Source: Archegozetes longisetosus (taxonomy: Eukaryota > Arthropoda > Arachnida > Sarcoptiformes > Trhypochthoniidae). From it: 64,000 nt of DNA. Position 1 is the first letter of the stretch, and the number at the start of each line of letters is the position of its first letter. Under the pieces are notes generated by a model. That model was not told the origin of the DNA and did not search any database. It saw only the letters and a program-made list of their open reading frames with translations. A program made the translations under genes and the position numbers. Positions 1 through 12,971 of the stretch are shown piece after piece. The stretch lies in the NCBI GenBank assembly GCA_018873245.2, contig JAEMBT020000005.1:12198001-12262000 (forward strand), in the 5' to 3' direction.

Positions 1-391
1 CCACTTTAAAGAGAGGAACTGGAAATATTAAGGTACAGAATTACGTATCAATTTTGAATGAAAACCTCATTCATACCATGGAAGTCTTTTTTCCCAGGGA
101 TATTATCTACAATAATATAATGCCACTCTATATACTACCACAATGGCAACAGAATGATTAACCAGTCAATGTTTCATTGCCATTGATTAACCACTAAGTC
201 CTCCGACTTGAGCCCAATTGAAAATCTCTGGGCAACAATTTGGAAGTCATGGAACCTCGAGTTTAGCCTAATGGAGGCAAGAAACTCGACGAATTTGGGA
301 CAAACTGTCGCACAAGGTTATACGTAACTTATACAAGAGCGTGAAAAGATGCATTGAGGCCTGTATTGCTGCTGAAGAAAAATTGATAAAG
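1..391 (+). pseudogene. Tc1-like transposase remnant (C-terminal part)
   Basis: Decayed 3' portion of a Tc1/mariner-superfamily transposase, a nuclear cut-and-paste enzyme. Translating across several stops and frame changes gives a recognisable C-terminal DDE region. An early stretch reads GTGNIKVQNYVSILNENL-like. Around 205-245 there is the hallmark LSPIENLWATIWKSW, corresponding to the family's SPDLNPIENLW. The tail reads RVKRCIEACIAAEEKLIK before the stop near 391. The N-terminal half lies outside the window or is lost. It cannot encode an active enzyme. The family call rests on the PIENLW block. Confidence 0.7.
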
Positions 392-731
392 TAAATATTA
401 TGATAGGATATTAAACTCAAGTTACTATGAAAATAGTAAAAAGACCCGAAATAAATATCTTTTAATTAAAATACTTGTGCTGACTTTCTTGATTTGCAAG
501 TTTTGCAAAAATACTCTATGCAATATTTGGTATAAAACATGGAAAAGACCAATAATATATATTTATTTATTGAAATCTAAGCTTATTTTGTTTTATTATC
601 AGTTTTCAATTGAAAAATGTCTCAAGAGCTTAAAGATATGTAGTTTCATTTTGTTCTTGACTTTGGAAATTTTTAACTCTGAGTATCGAATTCACTCGTA
701 TTAAAAACCCACGAATTTTTTCTACAAGTAT
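392..731. other. Intergenic, no gene seen
   Basis: AT-rich spacer between the Tc1 relic and the RCC1-kinase pseudogene. One open frame on the plus strand (477-704) has biased, low-complexity composition and no recognisable domain. I see no RNA gene or repeat here. Confidence 0.5.
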
Positions 732-2583
732 TTATTCACAGTTCGGTCTTCTATTCGAAAGATCCAGAATCATATTTGAATATAAGCCACTTAAATTACG
801 ATATTTAGGCACGAGAAGAGATGTTTCATTTTCATCTTTCACGTAATCGCTAAAACATAAAGATATTCATTAAGTGAATGCTTTTCAAATCAAACACACA
901 AACATAAATATTTAATACCTGTTGGTATCAAAATCATGTAATTCCTAAGCTATAAATGTCTGCTTTTGTGTTATATTTTCTTCCAAAAAGTACTTCTGGC
1001 GCCACGTGTTGGTTATGTCCTCTATCTTTGGTATGAGATTGTTTAACATATTCATGAATTGCAGCTAAACCGAAGTCTCCTACCTTTACATATTCTCTTC
1101 TATTTGGTCTTATCTTTAAGAATATATCATCGGGTTTTAAGTCTCTGAGAGTAAGAGGAGACTTATATTCATGTAGGTAATTAACACCTTCTAGTATTTC
1201 GATGAATAGCTCGCTTGCACAATAATAACCCAATGGAATCAAAATAAGTATCGAAAAATTAGTTAGACTAGAGTTTCCTTCTGTTTCTTTAATGAAATTT
1301 CTCAGTCTTATCGCATGTTCCATAGTGATATGAAGCATAAGATCTTTTATACTGTATTAGAAGTATTCTCCATTGAACTCTTTTCAAGCCATACACCAAA
1401 ATATTTGACAAGTCTTTGTTCATTGAGTTCATATATAAAATAAAAAGTTTCAAACTCTTTCAAAACCCACCTTCTAAATCGGTTTTGCATTTTATCTTTT
1501 TAATCGCATAAGAAATGCCCTTAGACCGTTTATTTCTAACTTGGAAAACTTCTCCATAGCTTCCTTCTCCAAGTATTCCTATTAGATTAAGTTCTTTCTC
1601 GAAATGTCCATTCCTTAAAAATTGATCATCAAATTGTGTGATTAATTCTTTAATCGGTTCATACGATATCTGTAAATATTTTCCAAAGATCTCGTTAAAT
1701 GATTTAAAGCTAGTATTCTCTTTATGGTTCTCTTATCACTTTTTCACCAAATTTGCCTCAAACATAATACAAAATATTTTCTGAAACAGCAATTGAGATG
1801 CAATGCCTATAATGCGACGCGATATCAATGAATTTTTTCGAGTGATTCAATTTTTGCAAATAAGTTGATCTTCTTTGTGATTATCGATTCCCAATTCTTC
1901 ACGCTTATTACGACCGAATACGTAAATATCCCCAAAGCTTAATAGCAATAAACTGTCATATTCACCACAACTTATTTTTAAATAATGACTTTATTTAATA
2001 GTATAAGTATTAGTGAACAACAATTTTTCTATGGCCGAGGCCAAGTTGACCAAATTTATTACGATTCCAACTGAAAATATTTCCATTAGTTGTTAATGCT
2101 AAAGAATGTTAGTAATAATATGAAATAGCTTTCACTTTCTCTCCATTGAATCCCTCAACACAAGTTGGCTCGTATAAATCAACGTTACCATTCTGAATCA
2201 GTCCAAATATATTCCTACCCTACGCATAGACATCGCCACTACCTGTTAATACATATGTATGTCAATCACCACAACACAGCGATAATGTATTTATCACTTA
2301 GATATTTATTTAATTCTGGTTTATATATCTTGTGATCGTTTATTTCATTTCTTAAAGCACCAAAAACATTTTGGCTGCAACAATAAACTTTTTCATCATA
2401 AGTTCGCGCAATTGTGTGATCATAACCGCTCTCGAAATCAATGATTTATTTTCCACACAATTCTTCAACAATCGATTTCTCTTTAAATGAATCTATCACA
2501 GACTTAATACTAGTCAACGCAATTAATGTATTCTTATCAAAATTTCTCTTAAACTCATAGACCTTATCTTCTTTCATAACCAT
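732..2583 (-). pseudogene. Decayed RCC1-repeat plus protein kinase fusion gene
   Basis: The minus strand begins at an ATG at 2583 (MVMKEDKVYEF). It runs through RCC1-like beta-propeller repeats at roughly 2500-1750, with fragments such as NGNIFSWNRNKFGQLGLGH and SCGEYDSLLLLSFGDIYVFG. A Ser/Thr kinase domain follows. The glycine loop GEGSYGEVFQV and lysine block AIKKIK lie near 1500-1590, and the catalytic segment LRDLKPDDIFL, the DFG and APE motifs lie at 934-1190. A last exon near 732-855 ends LDLSNRRPNCE. Several RCC1 tryptophan codons have become stops (TGG to TGA or TAG), the HRD histidine is Leu, and the frame breaks after DIYSLGI, so I call it a pseudogene. Possible introns lie at about 1335-1470 and 856-920. 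The order RCC1 then kinase is the reverse of Nek8/Nek9. Confidence 0.75.
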
Positions 2584-2865
2584 TATTATATTTCTAAATT
2601 TATATAAAAAAATGAAAATTTAGTGTTATTCTCAAAAGTGTCATTCAATTTATTAAAAAATCTCTTGTATTATACTCCATTTTTTTACTTTGAAAGCTTC
2701 ATATAAATAAAGTAAATAAACAGAATAAACGATTACTATGCGTTAATCAGTGCCTCATCTTAACTATTATCAGATAGTGACTAAGTATAAAAATAGTTTA
2801 TTTTTGACTAAATATTGAAATTTTGAAATATCTTTATCTATTATAAAGTATCTTATGTAATATTT

Positions 2866-3000
2866 GTTTCGTAGCCGTAGCTGGCAGGGAGTTAGGGGAC
2901 TATAGCCTCCCATATGTTTTTTAAAATCTGAAGCACAAGCTTGTGCTAAAAGAAATCGCACAGACTTTGAAACTGTGTTCATTTGTTGCATCGATTGATT
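2866..3000. mobile_element. Solo end of a hAT-type element
   Basis: The stretch starting CGTAGCCGTAGC and running through ACTATAGCCTCCC closely matches the right terminus (reverse complement) of the element at 38869-39373 and the 5' end of the hAT relic at 15036. The similarity continues inward (TTTGAAACTGTGTT). No partner end or target duplication is visible, so this is a truncated fragment. An 80-codon minus-strand frame over it (2770-3012) is incidental. Confidence 0.6.
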
Positions 3001-3050
3001 TTTCATTGTCAAACGTTAAAATCTAGAATATTACTACCAGTTAATAACTA

Positions 3051-4357
3051 CAAGGGGTACTAGTTAAGTTTTGAGAATAAGCAATTTATTCAAGAGTTAA
3101 ATACATTATATTAAGAAATTTTTTCGAAGTACTCTCCCTGGTTTTCTATACACTTTTTCATACGTTTGAACCAGCTCTCAAACGCACTCTTCCACTCGTT
3201 TGTCGATATGCTATTAATTGCAGAATCCAATGCAAACACCAACTCATCTTCATTTGAAAACTTTCTTCCCCGTAACTGTTCTTTCAAACACCCAAATAGC
3301 CAGAAGTCGCACGGAGCGAGGTCTGGGCTATAAGGGGTGATCCAAAATTTTGATCCCTGATTGACCTAAAAACTCAATAGTTTTCGACGCTCTATGAGCA
3401 GGAGCATTATCGTGATGCAAAATCCAGTGTCGTAACTCCGAATTTGGCCTAAAGTTTCTTAAAGACTCAAAGACCTGAGGCAAACATATTTCGGTATACC
3501 ATCTAGAAGTTACTGTACTTTTGTCTTCCAGCATCACTGACTTTACAAGTCCTCGAGTATTGAAAAAAATAGCAAACATTCGTTTGCCTACACTTTGATT
3601 ATTCCTCACAATATGAGGTGGATGTTCATTTTCAAATATCCACATTTGATTTTTAGCCTTCGATGGAATATCGTAAAAGTGTATCCATACTTCATCACCA
3701 GTACAAATATCATATACACTACGAGAATGCCCATTATTAAACTCTTTCATAATTTTACGGCACCACTTCACGCGACATACTTTTTGCTCATTTGTTAGCT
3801 TGTGAGGCACCCAACGTGCACAAACTTTCCTAACTTGAAGAATATCATGCAGAATTTTATAAACTGATGGTGCACTAATCTTGACGATATTCTCTATCTG
3901 TACGTATGTGATATGTCTATCTTGTTCAATTAAATTTTTTACACGAGCAACATTTTCATCACTCACTGCAGTCACTGGTCTCCCTTCTCTGTCATCATCT
4001 TCTAGATCATATATCCCACGTTCAAATTGCTTATACCATCTATAGATTGTGGACTGAGAAGGAGCATATTGGTCCCAAACATTCACTAATTCAGTCACAC
4101 ATTCCTTAGCATTTAAGCCTTTTTTAAAACAATGTAAAATTATAACACGAAAATCACGCCTTTTTAGCTCAGCCATTATAATAGCAAAAGTGCAAAGTAG
4201 TTCTGTTTGAACTTTAAATATTTCCTAAATTTTCAAGGCTATATCAACAATACTTATTATGTAAGCCCATATTATGCTATATTTAATAATTATAAACTTG
4301 GAGTTCATTACAACTAATCTAAATATCAGATTCTCAAAATTTAGCTAGTACCCCTTG
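3051..4357 (-). mobile_element. Mariner-family transposon, near full length (1307 bp)
   Basis: Both ends are readable. The left end starts CAAGGGGTACTAGTTAAG and the right end is its inverted match (CTTAGCTAGTACCCCTTG-like). TA dinucleotides flank the element at 3049-3050 and 4358-4359, the expected mariner target duplication. The inverted repeats are about 30 bp with few mismatches, so the insertion looks fairly young. The single gene reads on the minus strand and is frameshifted once (see 3111-4176). Size and organisation match typical ~1.3-kb mariners. Confidence 0.9.
3111..4176 (-). pseudogene. Mariner transposase with one frameshift
   Basis: Mariner (DD34D) transposase, which binds its inverted repeats and cuts DNA. 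From ATG 4176 the frame is open for 282 codons. An N-terminal paired helix-turn-helix region (residues ~1-110, SQSTIYRWYKQF and APSVYKILHD) precedes the catalytic core, with the first Asp in TGDEVWIHFYD and the second in ILHHDNAPAHRA. The frame then stops at 3328 just after LDHPL. In the next frame the expected continuation YSPDLAPCDFWLFG, which carries the third Asp, runs on to a stop at 3111 after YFEKIS. A single 1-2 nt indel near 3330-3335 therefore removes the third catalytic Asp and about 70 C-terminal residues. The product is predicted inactive. All other diagnostic motifs are present. Confidence 0.88.
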
Positions 4358-4535
4358 TATAATAATGCGAATATGCATTTGACTACATATGAAAGCATTC
4401 AGTTTCAGATAAAAAATCTAACCCTTCAGACCGAAAATTCTGACTACGGGTCCGATTAGATCAAAATAAAATTTTATTAAATAATTATAAGCAATATAAA
4501 TTGGTTAATTAAAGTAAAAATGGATAAATAAACTT

Positions 4536-7090
4536 TTATGAAAGATTTTTACAAAAACAATATCTTCTCATAAATTGATTATTGATACAAATTGATTGGT
4601 TTCCATATAAGTTGATTCTCGACACTTCACCTATTAATGACATTTCACCTGTAATTCTATTCAGTTTTACAGTTGACTCAAATATGGCATTACTTGGATT
4701 TACTTTAATTGTTAGCAAATAATGTTTAAACTTCTGTTCAATAGTTTTATTTTTGAAAACTACGTGCCTTCCGACTACATCATTAATGCTTTCTTCAAAA
4801 TTTAGCACTTTATCACTTAATTGTTGTTTATAAGCAGATAATGTGTTATTGAGTTTTAGTTGAACACATTGTTCACTATATTGTTTCGAAAGTAATTGGT
4901 TAATACTTTTGACAATAAACTCTGCGATCGGATTAATAATTAGTGGATCACTGATTGCTTGACTGGATTGACACGAACACCAATGATCTAATATTGGAAT
5001 ACTATTACAGCTCCTGTTTTCGGGTATTTCTTCTAATAATGTTTTTCCATAACGTAAATGATTATTAGGTTCACCTTAAGAGAGAGAACATTTTTTTCAA
5101 TTAAAATAAGTGTTCAATTGATTAAAGTGAATAATACAGTTTCTAATCACAAGTATTAAATAAAAAATTCTAAACTCAAATTCATTTTTAGTTATAATTA
5201 AAACCAATAGTAAACTGAAATTTAGTGGTCACGTCATTTTTATAATAATTTCAAACTTTTCAAAGCTCTTATCCATTTAGGTTTATAAGAACTGACCTCT
5301 AATTATATGAGTGAGAGTGGCGTGAATATCGAAAGGAGTTGTGAGTCTGTTTTCATTTATCGATAGATTATTATTACGCCATTTATTTGGAACAAATATA
5401 TGCATAAACGGTAGTCTTTCCTCTAATTTTCCCGATAATGTTTCACGAATACGACCAAATCGTATTCCATGATCAGAAAAGAATATCAATATTGTATTTG
5501 ATAATAAGTTTTCATCGAATAACTTATTGAAAAGATTGGCTACAATAGGATCTGCCAAACCCGCATTATTGAGTTGATCATGAGTTAATCTGGCCATAAA
5601 TGTAAACGCAAAATAATTTTGATGTCGATAATTCATAGCTCTCACAAAGTCGTAGAGATAGTCATAATATGCCTAATAGAAATTGAATGAATCGGTTTTC
5701 AATTGCATAATAGTGTTCTTATAATACACTCGAAATTTTTAATATAATGAAAGTGTATGAGCTTTTAAAGTGAAATTAAGATATTGGTAGTTAACCATAC
5801 ATTTTCTATATACCCTAGTTATAAGTACCTGTATCTCTGGTTCATCTAGATAACAATTATCGTCTACATCTTTGTCTATGGCTAAACTATATGGTCGTAA
5901 GTAATAAGTTGTTGGAGGTTCTAAGAAACCTGGTTTCAGATAATTAAAAGTTGCTATATTAGGCGCATCTTCCATAAGAAGTGTTTCATAACCTTTATTC
6001 TCATAATCCTATTCACAAAGTTATTAATTTAGTTTTCAATCAGTTATTAACAACTTATTAATTATTCAAAGTCAAAACTTATACCTTCCATATAAATGGA
6101 AAATAGTTTAGAAAAATGTCTTTTCTCATCGTCTCGTTCCAGATGTCTTCTAAATAATGACCGGTTAACAGTGGAGTTAAGTTAACGAAAGTATTATCTG
6201 CTACTTTATTATATCCATACATTGTATAAAACTTATGTTTCTTAAGAAGTTGATGAGTGATTGGAAAATGACGATCAAAATTGATTCGAGACACGGAATC
6301 TAATCCAACAAATAAGATATTGGGCAGATCTTTATTTGGAGGTGTTTTCGGTCTCTTTTCAGGAATCAATGGAATCACTTTTTCATATCCCTTATGACCT
6401 AAAACAATATTTTATATAAGATTTTCTATGACCAGATTGTTATGACTTTATCTATACCTTTATTAATCATACAACTTATTCTGACAGCTGTGTCTTCAGG
6501 AAAATGATTAATACTATCTTTGAATTGAACTGATGGCGAATAGTTAATAACATCATCATCTTTATTCGATCGCTTAATACTACTCGAGAAACATTCAACT
6601 TTTGCATTTGATTTATTTTTAATTTTAACACCAGTAAAATTGTATCTTTTAATTGAAATGTCAAACTCTTTGTTTGTTTTGCATCGAATTACTTGTCCAG
6701 ATTTGTTTTTATATAATGGCATAACCTGTTCATCAAAAGGCGACCAATTAACGATTTTACACACGGGTGTATTAACTAAATAAGCTCCACTTTGAAGACC
6801 TGATTAAAGAATAAATTGCTGATTAAATATAACTGAAATGTCATTTAAGAAGTTATCTTATGAGTTATCAAATTTTGCTACCCTTCCAAAAAAGAAAATA
6901 ATCTTTAAACACAACTTTTTCAATGATTTAATTTTGAAATGAGATTACTTGATTCAAAAAGTGGCTCATTTCCTCCGATGAAACTTAGCTGAGCAATATT
7001 TGGCGGTATATTTGAAATAAAAAATATATAAGTAAATAATCCGAAGCACATAAACAATATTAAATGTTTTAAAGTTCGCTTTCGTTTCAT
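4536..7090 (-). CDS. DUF229 (sulfatase-like fold) membrane protein, copy 1
   Basis: Six exons fit in phase: 7090-6949, 6799-6458, 6398-6085, 6008-5829, 5672-5297, 5074-4536, giving 630 residues with no stop. Start MKRKRT is preferred over the upstream Met at 7120 because all three copies align there. A single hydrophobic segment (residues ~8-28, HLILFMCFGLFTYIFFI) suggests a type II signal anchor, with the rest lumenal or extracellular. Exon 3 carries the family core ILFVGLDSVSRINFDRH, and exon 5 carries FFSDHGIRFGRIRET, matching the alkaline-phosphatase/sulfatase superfamily metal-site region. The C-terminal domain is cysteine-containing (WCSCQ, YCFC). Enzymatic activity of DUF229 proteins is not established. 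The paralogue at 9599-12157 has the same exon sizes for exons 2-6. Confidence 0.88.
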
Positions 7091-7140
7091 TATTGAAGTA
7101 AATTCGATGGAATCTGTCAAATTTGCTTAAAATGACACTC

Positions 7141-9598
7141 TTCTTCTCATTATACGTTAAATATACCCTTGTAGTTGACTTTCAGTTTTTCACAAATATT
7201 TGAATCTTATACATTAACTTAAGACAACATACAATCGTGTGTCTAGATGGCAAAATTCACAGCGTGATAATCACTAACAAGTTCAATCACAAAGAAGCTC
7301 GAAATTGCTATCAGTACTAATAAGCCATAATCCAAAACAATAAAACAATAAGTTGACAAAACGCTTAAGTCATAAAACTTTATTTAATATATACTGCATT
7401 AGTTTATGAAAATTTTTCACATATGTTCAACTCTCTGTAGTGTTGGTTATAAACTTGAGCACTTAAAAATTTTGTACAGCAAAAGTTCAACTCATAGTTA
7501 ACATAAAATAATTTGAACTAAGTCTTACTTAACGGAACATGAACAACAAATTCATATTCTATAAAAATCAAATTATTGCTAGTCAGCAAATGACACAAAA
7601 CAATACTCATTTGACAAAAGAACTTGTCATCAATTAAACTATTATAGAAACTTTTGATCTAATAATTTAGAAGTTCTCAGCCAAAAGCTTACAAAACTTT
7701 TCAAAAGACGAAATTTGTTACTTTTATTAATTTTGTCTATTCAGAGGCTCCCAATTGAATACCATTAAAGTCAACTCATATTGTTTGAGATAAGACTAAT
7801 TCAGATAGTCATAAACAATGATCGTCAAGATTAAAACACAATAAATTACAGCCCACGAAGAGATCAGATAAGAGAGTAGGCAATTAAATTAAATTAACAC
7901 GAGAACTGATGTCTAAAGTGTATTAATTATCTAACATACTGTATTATGTGCTATTTGAATGTAAACATGATTAGGTGGTTTAATTTTTTTATCAGAAAAT
8001 TCAATTGCATCTCAATTGTGTTTCGCTTAATAATATAATAGCATCTATGATAACTTAAACTCTACCATATTAAGTAAGAATGTTCGAAAATATTCTCTTA
8101 GTTCAATTACCTTATTAAAAGCTAAAAGTATAGAAAAATTTGAATACTATTATGAATCATAATGAATTTTAAATTAATTTATTGTTTACTAAAACTTGAT
8201 ATTGGAACTTGAGTAGGTTTATTAGTTGACATTTGGTCGAGCTATAAACAGAATAAAAGTAAAGCTTGGTTACTCAATTGAAATTTCATAGTAATTCGAA
8301 TTTAACCGCCGAATTCCGAAAATATTGTTCGGCTTGAAGGTTAACTCTTTTCATCGAGTTCGAGTCCCTGCTGAAGCAAAACACTTCACCAATTACATAT
8401 AAAGTCATTTAAACATTAAAATGTATGGATAGAATGACATCGATTTATGACCAAAATTTTATGAAAATATAGTCACTCAATTAAAACAAAGTACAATCAT
8501 AAATTCCTTAAAAAATTAATTTTTACTAACTAATTTTTATCGATTACAACTTATAAAATCCTTCTGAGCCTTTGAGTAGAGAAAGAAAATAGACGTGCTA
8601 GGCATCAGTAAGAGCAGGATTGGTGAGCAGCATTGAGGCTATTGCAGAATATTTTGAGGCACTCCCAGGAAGAATTCTTAGGAGTAATTATTACACCTTT
8701 AAATGCGTTGGACTAAAACAAGCATGTTTACGCGCGATATCGAGTGTACAGTCGGTCGAAAAAAGTTAGGCGTAGATCCCGGATTAATCTCTGATGCGTT
8801 TGGATAAGATAAGAGGGACGAGACAGAAATTGAAACTATAAGTTTATAGCGTCAAATTATGACATTACTCAGTAATTAAAAAGCATATGAGTAATAATGT
8901 TATTCGTAGCTGAAGTCAGTTTATTTGATATTCATAAGAAAAACAATAAGTCACAGAATGAAAGCTACTGATAAAATATATCAAACTATTTCAATCAAAA
9001 TAGTTCAACAGTCAACTGTGATTCAATTTAAACAATTTTAATGATGAGTTGGACTGTCCTCTCGAGCTATCACTTCTTGTAACCGATGTGGCATTGACTC
9101 AACTAGCTTAATACAAAGATGAGTCAAATTCTATTTTATCAAAGTTGTAAACTAATCTTTTAAGTATTCGTTTATCGATTAATATCAATAAACGTAATAC
9201 AGATCTCAATGAGTTATTGAGCCCTTAGGTTTATCAACTCTTCTGCATCTTTTTAGTGATAACTAAATACATAACTTTTATCTGTCGGCGGTACTATTGA
9301 AAGCAGGAACGTTCTACTTATTATATTGACTGCTCAATATAGGAAGGTTGAAACTAATCGCCCCAAGATAAGAAAATCTCTTCTGAAATGCCATTAAATT
9401 CGACATTCAAAATAGTCCAGAAGCTAACTTTCATCTGAAGCTTTGATGAAGGAATTTTTATATTTAATCACACGAAAAATTTACTCGGATCGATCAATTA
9501 TCATTAAAATATGATTATGTTGAATCATGTTGAATTATTCAAATTAATGGTCACATTATAAATTAGTTAACTGAGAAAAATACAAATCACAAATATAT
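7141..9598. other. Intergenic between DUF229 copies 1 and 2
   Basis: About 2.4 kb, mostly AT-rich with no convincing gene. A relatively GC-richer patch at about 8570-8830 has a ~55-codon plus-strand stretch (EAIAEYFEALPGRILRS...) that I could not assign; it may be decayed transposon. A Tc1 C-terminal remnant sits at 9038-9140. Confidence 0.5.
9038..9140 (-). pseudogene. Tc1-like transposase C-terminal scrap
   Basis: The minus strand reads NLTHLCIKLVESMPHRLQEV followed by IAREDSPTHH and a stop. This matches the conserved Tc1 transposase tail (LIESMPRRIQAVI-KAKGG-PTKY type). Only about 30 codons remain, and no upstream catalytic motif is recognisable. Confidence 0.6.
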
Positions 9599-12157
9599 TT
9601 ACTGTTGATTCTTACAAAAACAGTATCTTCTCATAAATTGATTATTAATACAAATTGATTGGTTTCCATATAAGTTGATTCTCGACACTTCACCTATTAA
9701 TGACAATTCACCTGTAATTCTATTCAGTTTTACAGTTGACTCAAATATGGCATTACTTGGATTTACTTTAATTGTTAGCAAATAATGTTTAAACTTCTGT
9801 TCAATAGTTTTATTATTGAAAACTACGTGCCTTCCGATCACATCATTTACACTGCTTTCAAAATGTAATATTTTGTCACTTAATTGTTGTTCATAAGCAG
9901 ATAACGTGTTATTGAGTTTTAGTTGAACACATTGTTCACTATATTGTTTCGAAAGTAATTGATTAATACTTTTGACAATAAACTCTGCGATCGGATTAAT
10001 AATTAGTGGATCACTGATTGCTTGACTGGATTGACACGAACACCAATGATCTAATATTGGAATACTATTACAGCTCCTGTTCTCAGGTATTTCTTCTAAT
10101 AATGTTTTTCCATGACGTAATTGATTATTAGGCTCACCTTAAAAGAGAGAAAATTTCTTTTAATTAAAATAAATGTTCAATCGATTAAAGTGAATAATAC
10201 AGTTTCTAATCACAAGTATTAAATAAAAAATCCTAAACTCAAATTCATTTTTAGTTGTAATTAAAACCAATAGTAAACTGAAATTTAGTGGTCACGTCAT
10301 TTTTATAATAATTTCAAACTTTTCAAAGCTCTTATCCATTTAGGTTTATAAGAACTGACCTCTAATTATATGAGTGAGAGTGGCGTGAATATCGAAAGGA
10401 GTTGTGAGTCTGTTTTCATTTATCGATAGATTATTATTACGCCATTTATTTGGAACAAATATATGCATAAACGGTAGTCTTTCCTCTAATTTTCCCGATA
10501 ATGTTTCACGAATACGACCAAATCGTATTCCATGATCAGAAAAGAATATCAATATTGTATTTGATAATAAGTTTTCATCGAATAACTTATTGAAAAGATT
10601 GGCTACAATAGGATCTGCCAAACCCGCATTATTGAGTTGATCGTGAGTTAATCTGGCCATAAATGTAAACGCAAAATAATTTTGATTTCTATAATCCATA
10701 GCTCTCACAAAGTCGTAGAGATAGTCATAATATGTCTGATGAACGAACAATTAAATACGTATTACTTATTTGAAATGAATTTTCTCATAAATGATTTGAA
10801 CGAATCTAACTTAAGCTAAACTAAACTAATCTAATCTATTTTCTCATTGTATTGAGACATTTGAAATTTTATCGAACTATTGAATGAAGATTTAGCTCAC
10901 CTGTATTTCCGACTGATCAAGATAGCAATGATCTCTTATATGTTTTTCTATGGCCAAACTATATGGTCGTAAATAATAAGTTGTTGGAGGTTCTAAGAAA
11001 CCTGGTTTCAGATAATTAAAAGTTGCTATATTAGGCGCATCTTCCATAAGAAGTGTTTCATAACCTTTATTCTCATAATCCTATTCACAAAGTTATTAAT
11101 TTAGTTTTCAATCAATTATTAACAACTTATTAATTATTCAAAGTCAAAACTCATACCTTCCATATAAATGGAAAATAGTTTAGAAAAATGTCTTTTCTCA
11201 TCGTCTCGTTCCAGATGTCTTCTAAATAATGACCGGTTAACAGTGGAGTTAAGTTAACGAAAGTATTATCTGCTACTTTATTATATCCATACATTGTATA
11301 AAACTTATGTTTCTTAAGAAGTTGATGAGTGATTGGAAAATGACGATCAAAATTGATTCGAGACACGGAATCTAATCCAACAAATAAGATATTGGGCAGA
11401 TCTTTATTTGGAGGTGTTTTCGGTCTCTTTTCAGGAATCAATGGAATCACTTTTTCATATCCCTTATGACCTAAAATAATATTTTATATAAGATTTTCTA
11501 TGACCAGATTGTTATGACTTTATCTATACCTTTATTAATCATACAACTTATTCTGACAGCTGTGTCTTCAGGAAAATGATTAATACTATCTTTGAATTGA
11601 ACTGATGGTGAATAATTAATAATATTATCATTTTTATTCGATCGCTTAATACTACTCGAGAAACATTCAACTTTTGCATTTGATTTATTTTTAATTTTAA
11701 CACCAGTAAAATTGTATCTTTTAATTGAAATATCAAACTCTTTGTTTGTTTTGCATCGAATTACTTGTCCAGATTTGTTTTTATATAATGGCATAACCTG
11801 TTCATCAAAAGGCGACCAATTAACGATTTTACACGCGGGTGTATTAACTAAATAAGCTCCACTTTTAAGCCCTGATTAAAAATTAAATGCTGGTTATATA
11901 TGGAATAAAAATCACTTCAAATGTTATTTCATAATTTATCTGAATTTCTGACATCTCTCTAAATGAGAAAATAATCTCTAAATAAAAAAATGTCAATGGT
12001 TTAATAACGAAATTAGATTACTTGATTTATAAACTGGTTTATTTTCTCCAATGAAACTTTTATGAACAGCACTTGGTGGCGAAATATAAGATATATAAGT
12101 AAATAATCCAAAGCACATAAATAAAGTTAGAATTACAAATCTCCGCTTCTCAAGCAT
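9599..12157 (-). CDS. DUF229 (sulfatase-like fold) membrane protein, copy 2
   Basis: Exons 12157-12022, 11871-11530, 11470-11157, 11080-10901, 10735-10360 and 10137-9599 join in phase to 628 residues without a stop. The start MLEKRR aligns with copies 1 and 3. The N-terminus has one membrane anchor (LTLFMCFGLFTYISYI). The core motifs match copy 1: GLDSVSRINFDRH in exon 3 and SDHGIRFGR in exon 5. Exons 2-3 and their introns are nearly identical to copy 1, but exon 1 is diverged. The end of exon 4 (EKHIRDHCYLDQSEIQ), intron 4 and the start of exon 5 (TYYDYLYDF, MDYRNQ) match copy 3 instead. This mosaic pattern suggests gene conversion. Function is unknown beyond the superfamily fold. Confidence 0.88.
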
Positions 12158-12211
12158 TATTGAATTAAAATCGAAGATAAAAGTTCTGAAAACCTTTTGC
12201 ATTAATTGCAA

Positions 12212-12971
12212 TATTTTTTTTGCGACTTACTTTGTCCTTTTTTCTTATAGCTCACATGCCAGTTATTTTCGCAAACATTATATATAATGTTAAATTTTAT
12301 CTTTTTACATTGATTAAATGCAGTATTTGGTCGTTTGTCTGATAATCTCTAACGAGCTTAGTCACTAACGCGCGTGTCGTTGTTACGGCTCCGATAAGCT
12401 ATAGATCCAGAACAATAAATCATATGAGCTGAAGAACTTTTATTATTTTAATGCTTTACATATCTAGCATTAATTTATTAAATTTTATTCTAACAATTTG
12501 TGATATTTAGTACTATATATTTGTTCAGTAAAACATTTATAACTTGAAGGTTTGATTTAAGAAAATCTCCATTCATATTTTGCAACTAAGTCAACGGACT
12601 TTTGGGATGTATACATTACTCTCTCTAGTAGGCGGTAGTTGATTGTTGCGACTATCAAAGCTATTTCCAACTACAGCATTGACATTTTTAATTCAAAGGT
12701 CTATTCAAAGTACAGTTAAAGACTAAAATTTCCTATGGGTTTTGTTGACTATTAGTAAAAAACCGTTCTATGCCTCAACTCTGTCAAATAAGTCCATAAC
12801 CTGACTATTAATATTTGAAAATAAAATCTAAGCAAATTTAGGTGTTATCTACGCTTACTAGTAAACAGTTTATTTCTTATTGCGATAATTTGATATCGGA
12901 GTTATAGAAACTATGATTTTAAAACAAAATAAATCATCGTTTCAAACTTTGTGTGCTTTATCCAACATTTA
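12212..12971. other. Intergenic upstream of DUF229 copy 2
   Basis: AT-rich sequence holding the presumed promoter of copy 2. A segment near 12325-12360 (GTATTTGGTCGTTTGTC..) has weak counterparts upstream of copies 1 and 3 (near 7240 and 38470), which may be shared 5' flanking sequence from the duplications. No gene seen. Confidence 0.4.

Noticed and set aside
477..704. 75-codon open frame
   Set aside because: Low-complexity composition with no start context, homology or splice partners.
8290..8390. tRNA-like B-box (AGTTCGAGTCC) following an A-box-like stretch
   Set aside because: The T-arm stem does not pair (TCGAG versus CCCTG) and no acceptor stem can be drawn, so neither a tRNA nor a clear tRNA-derived SINE is supported.
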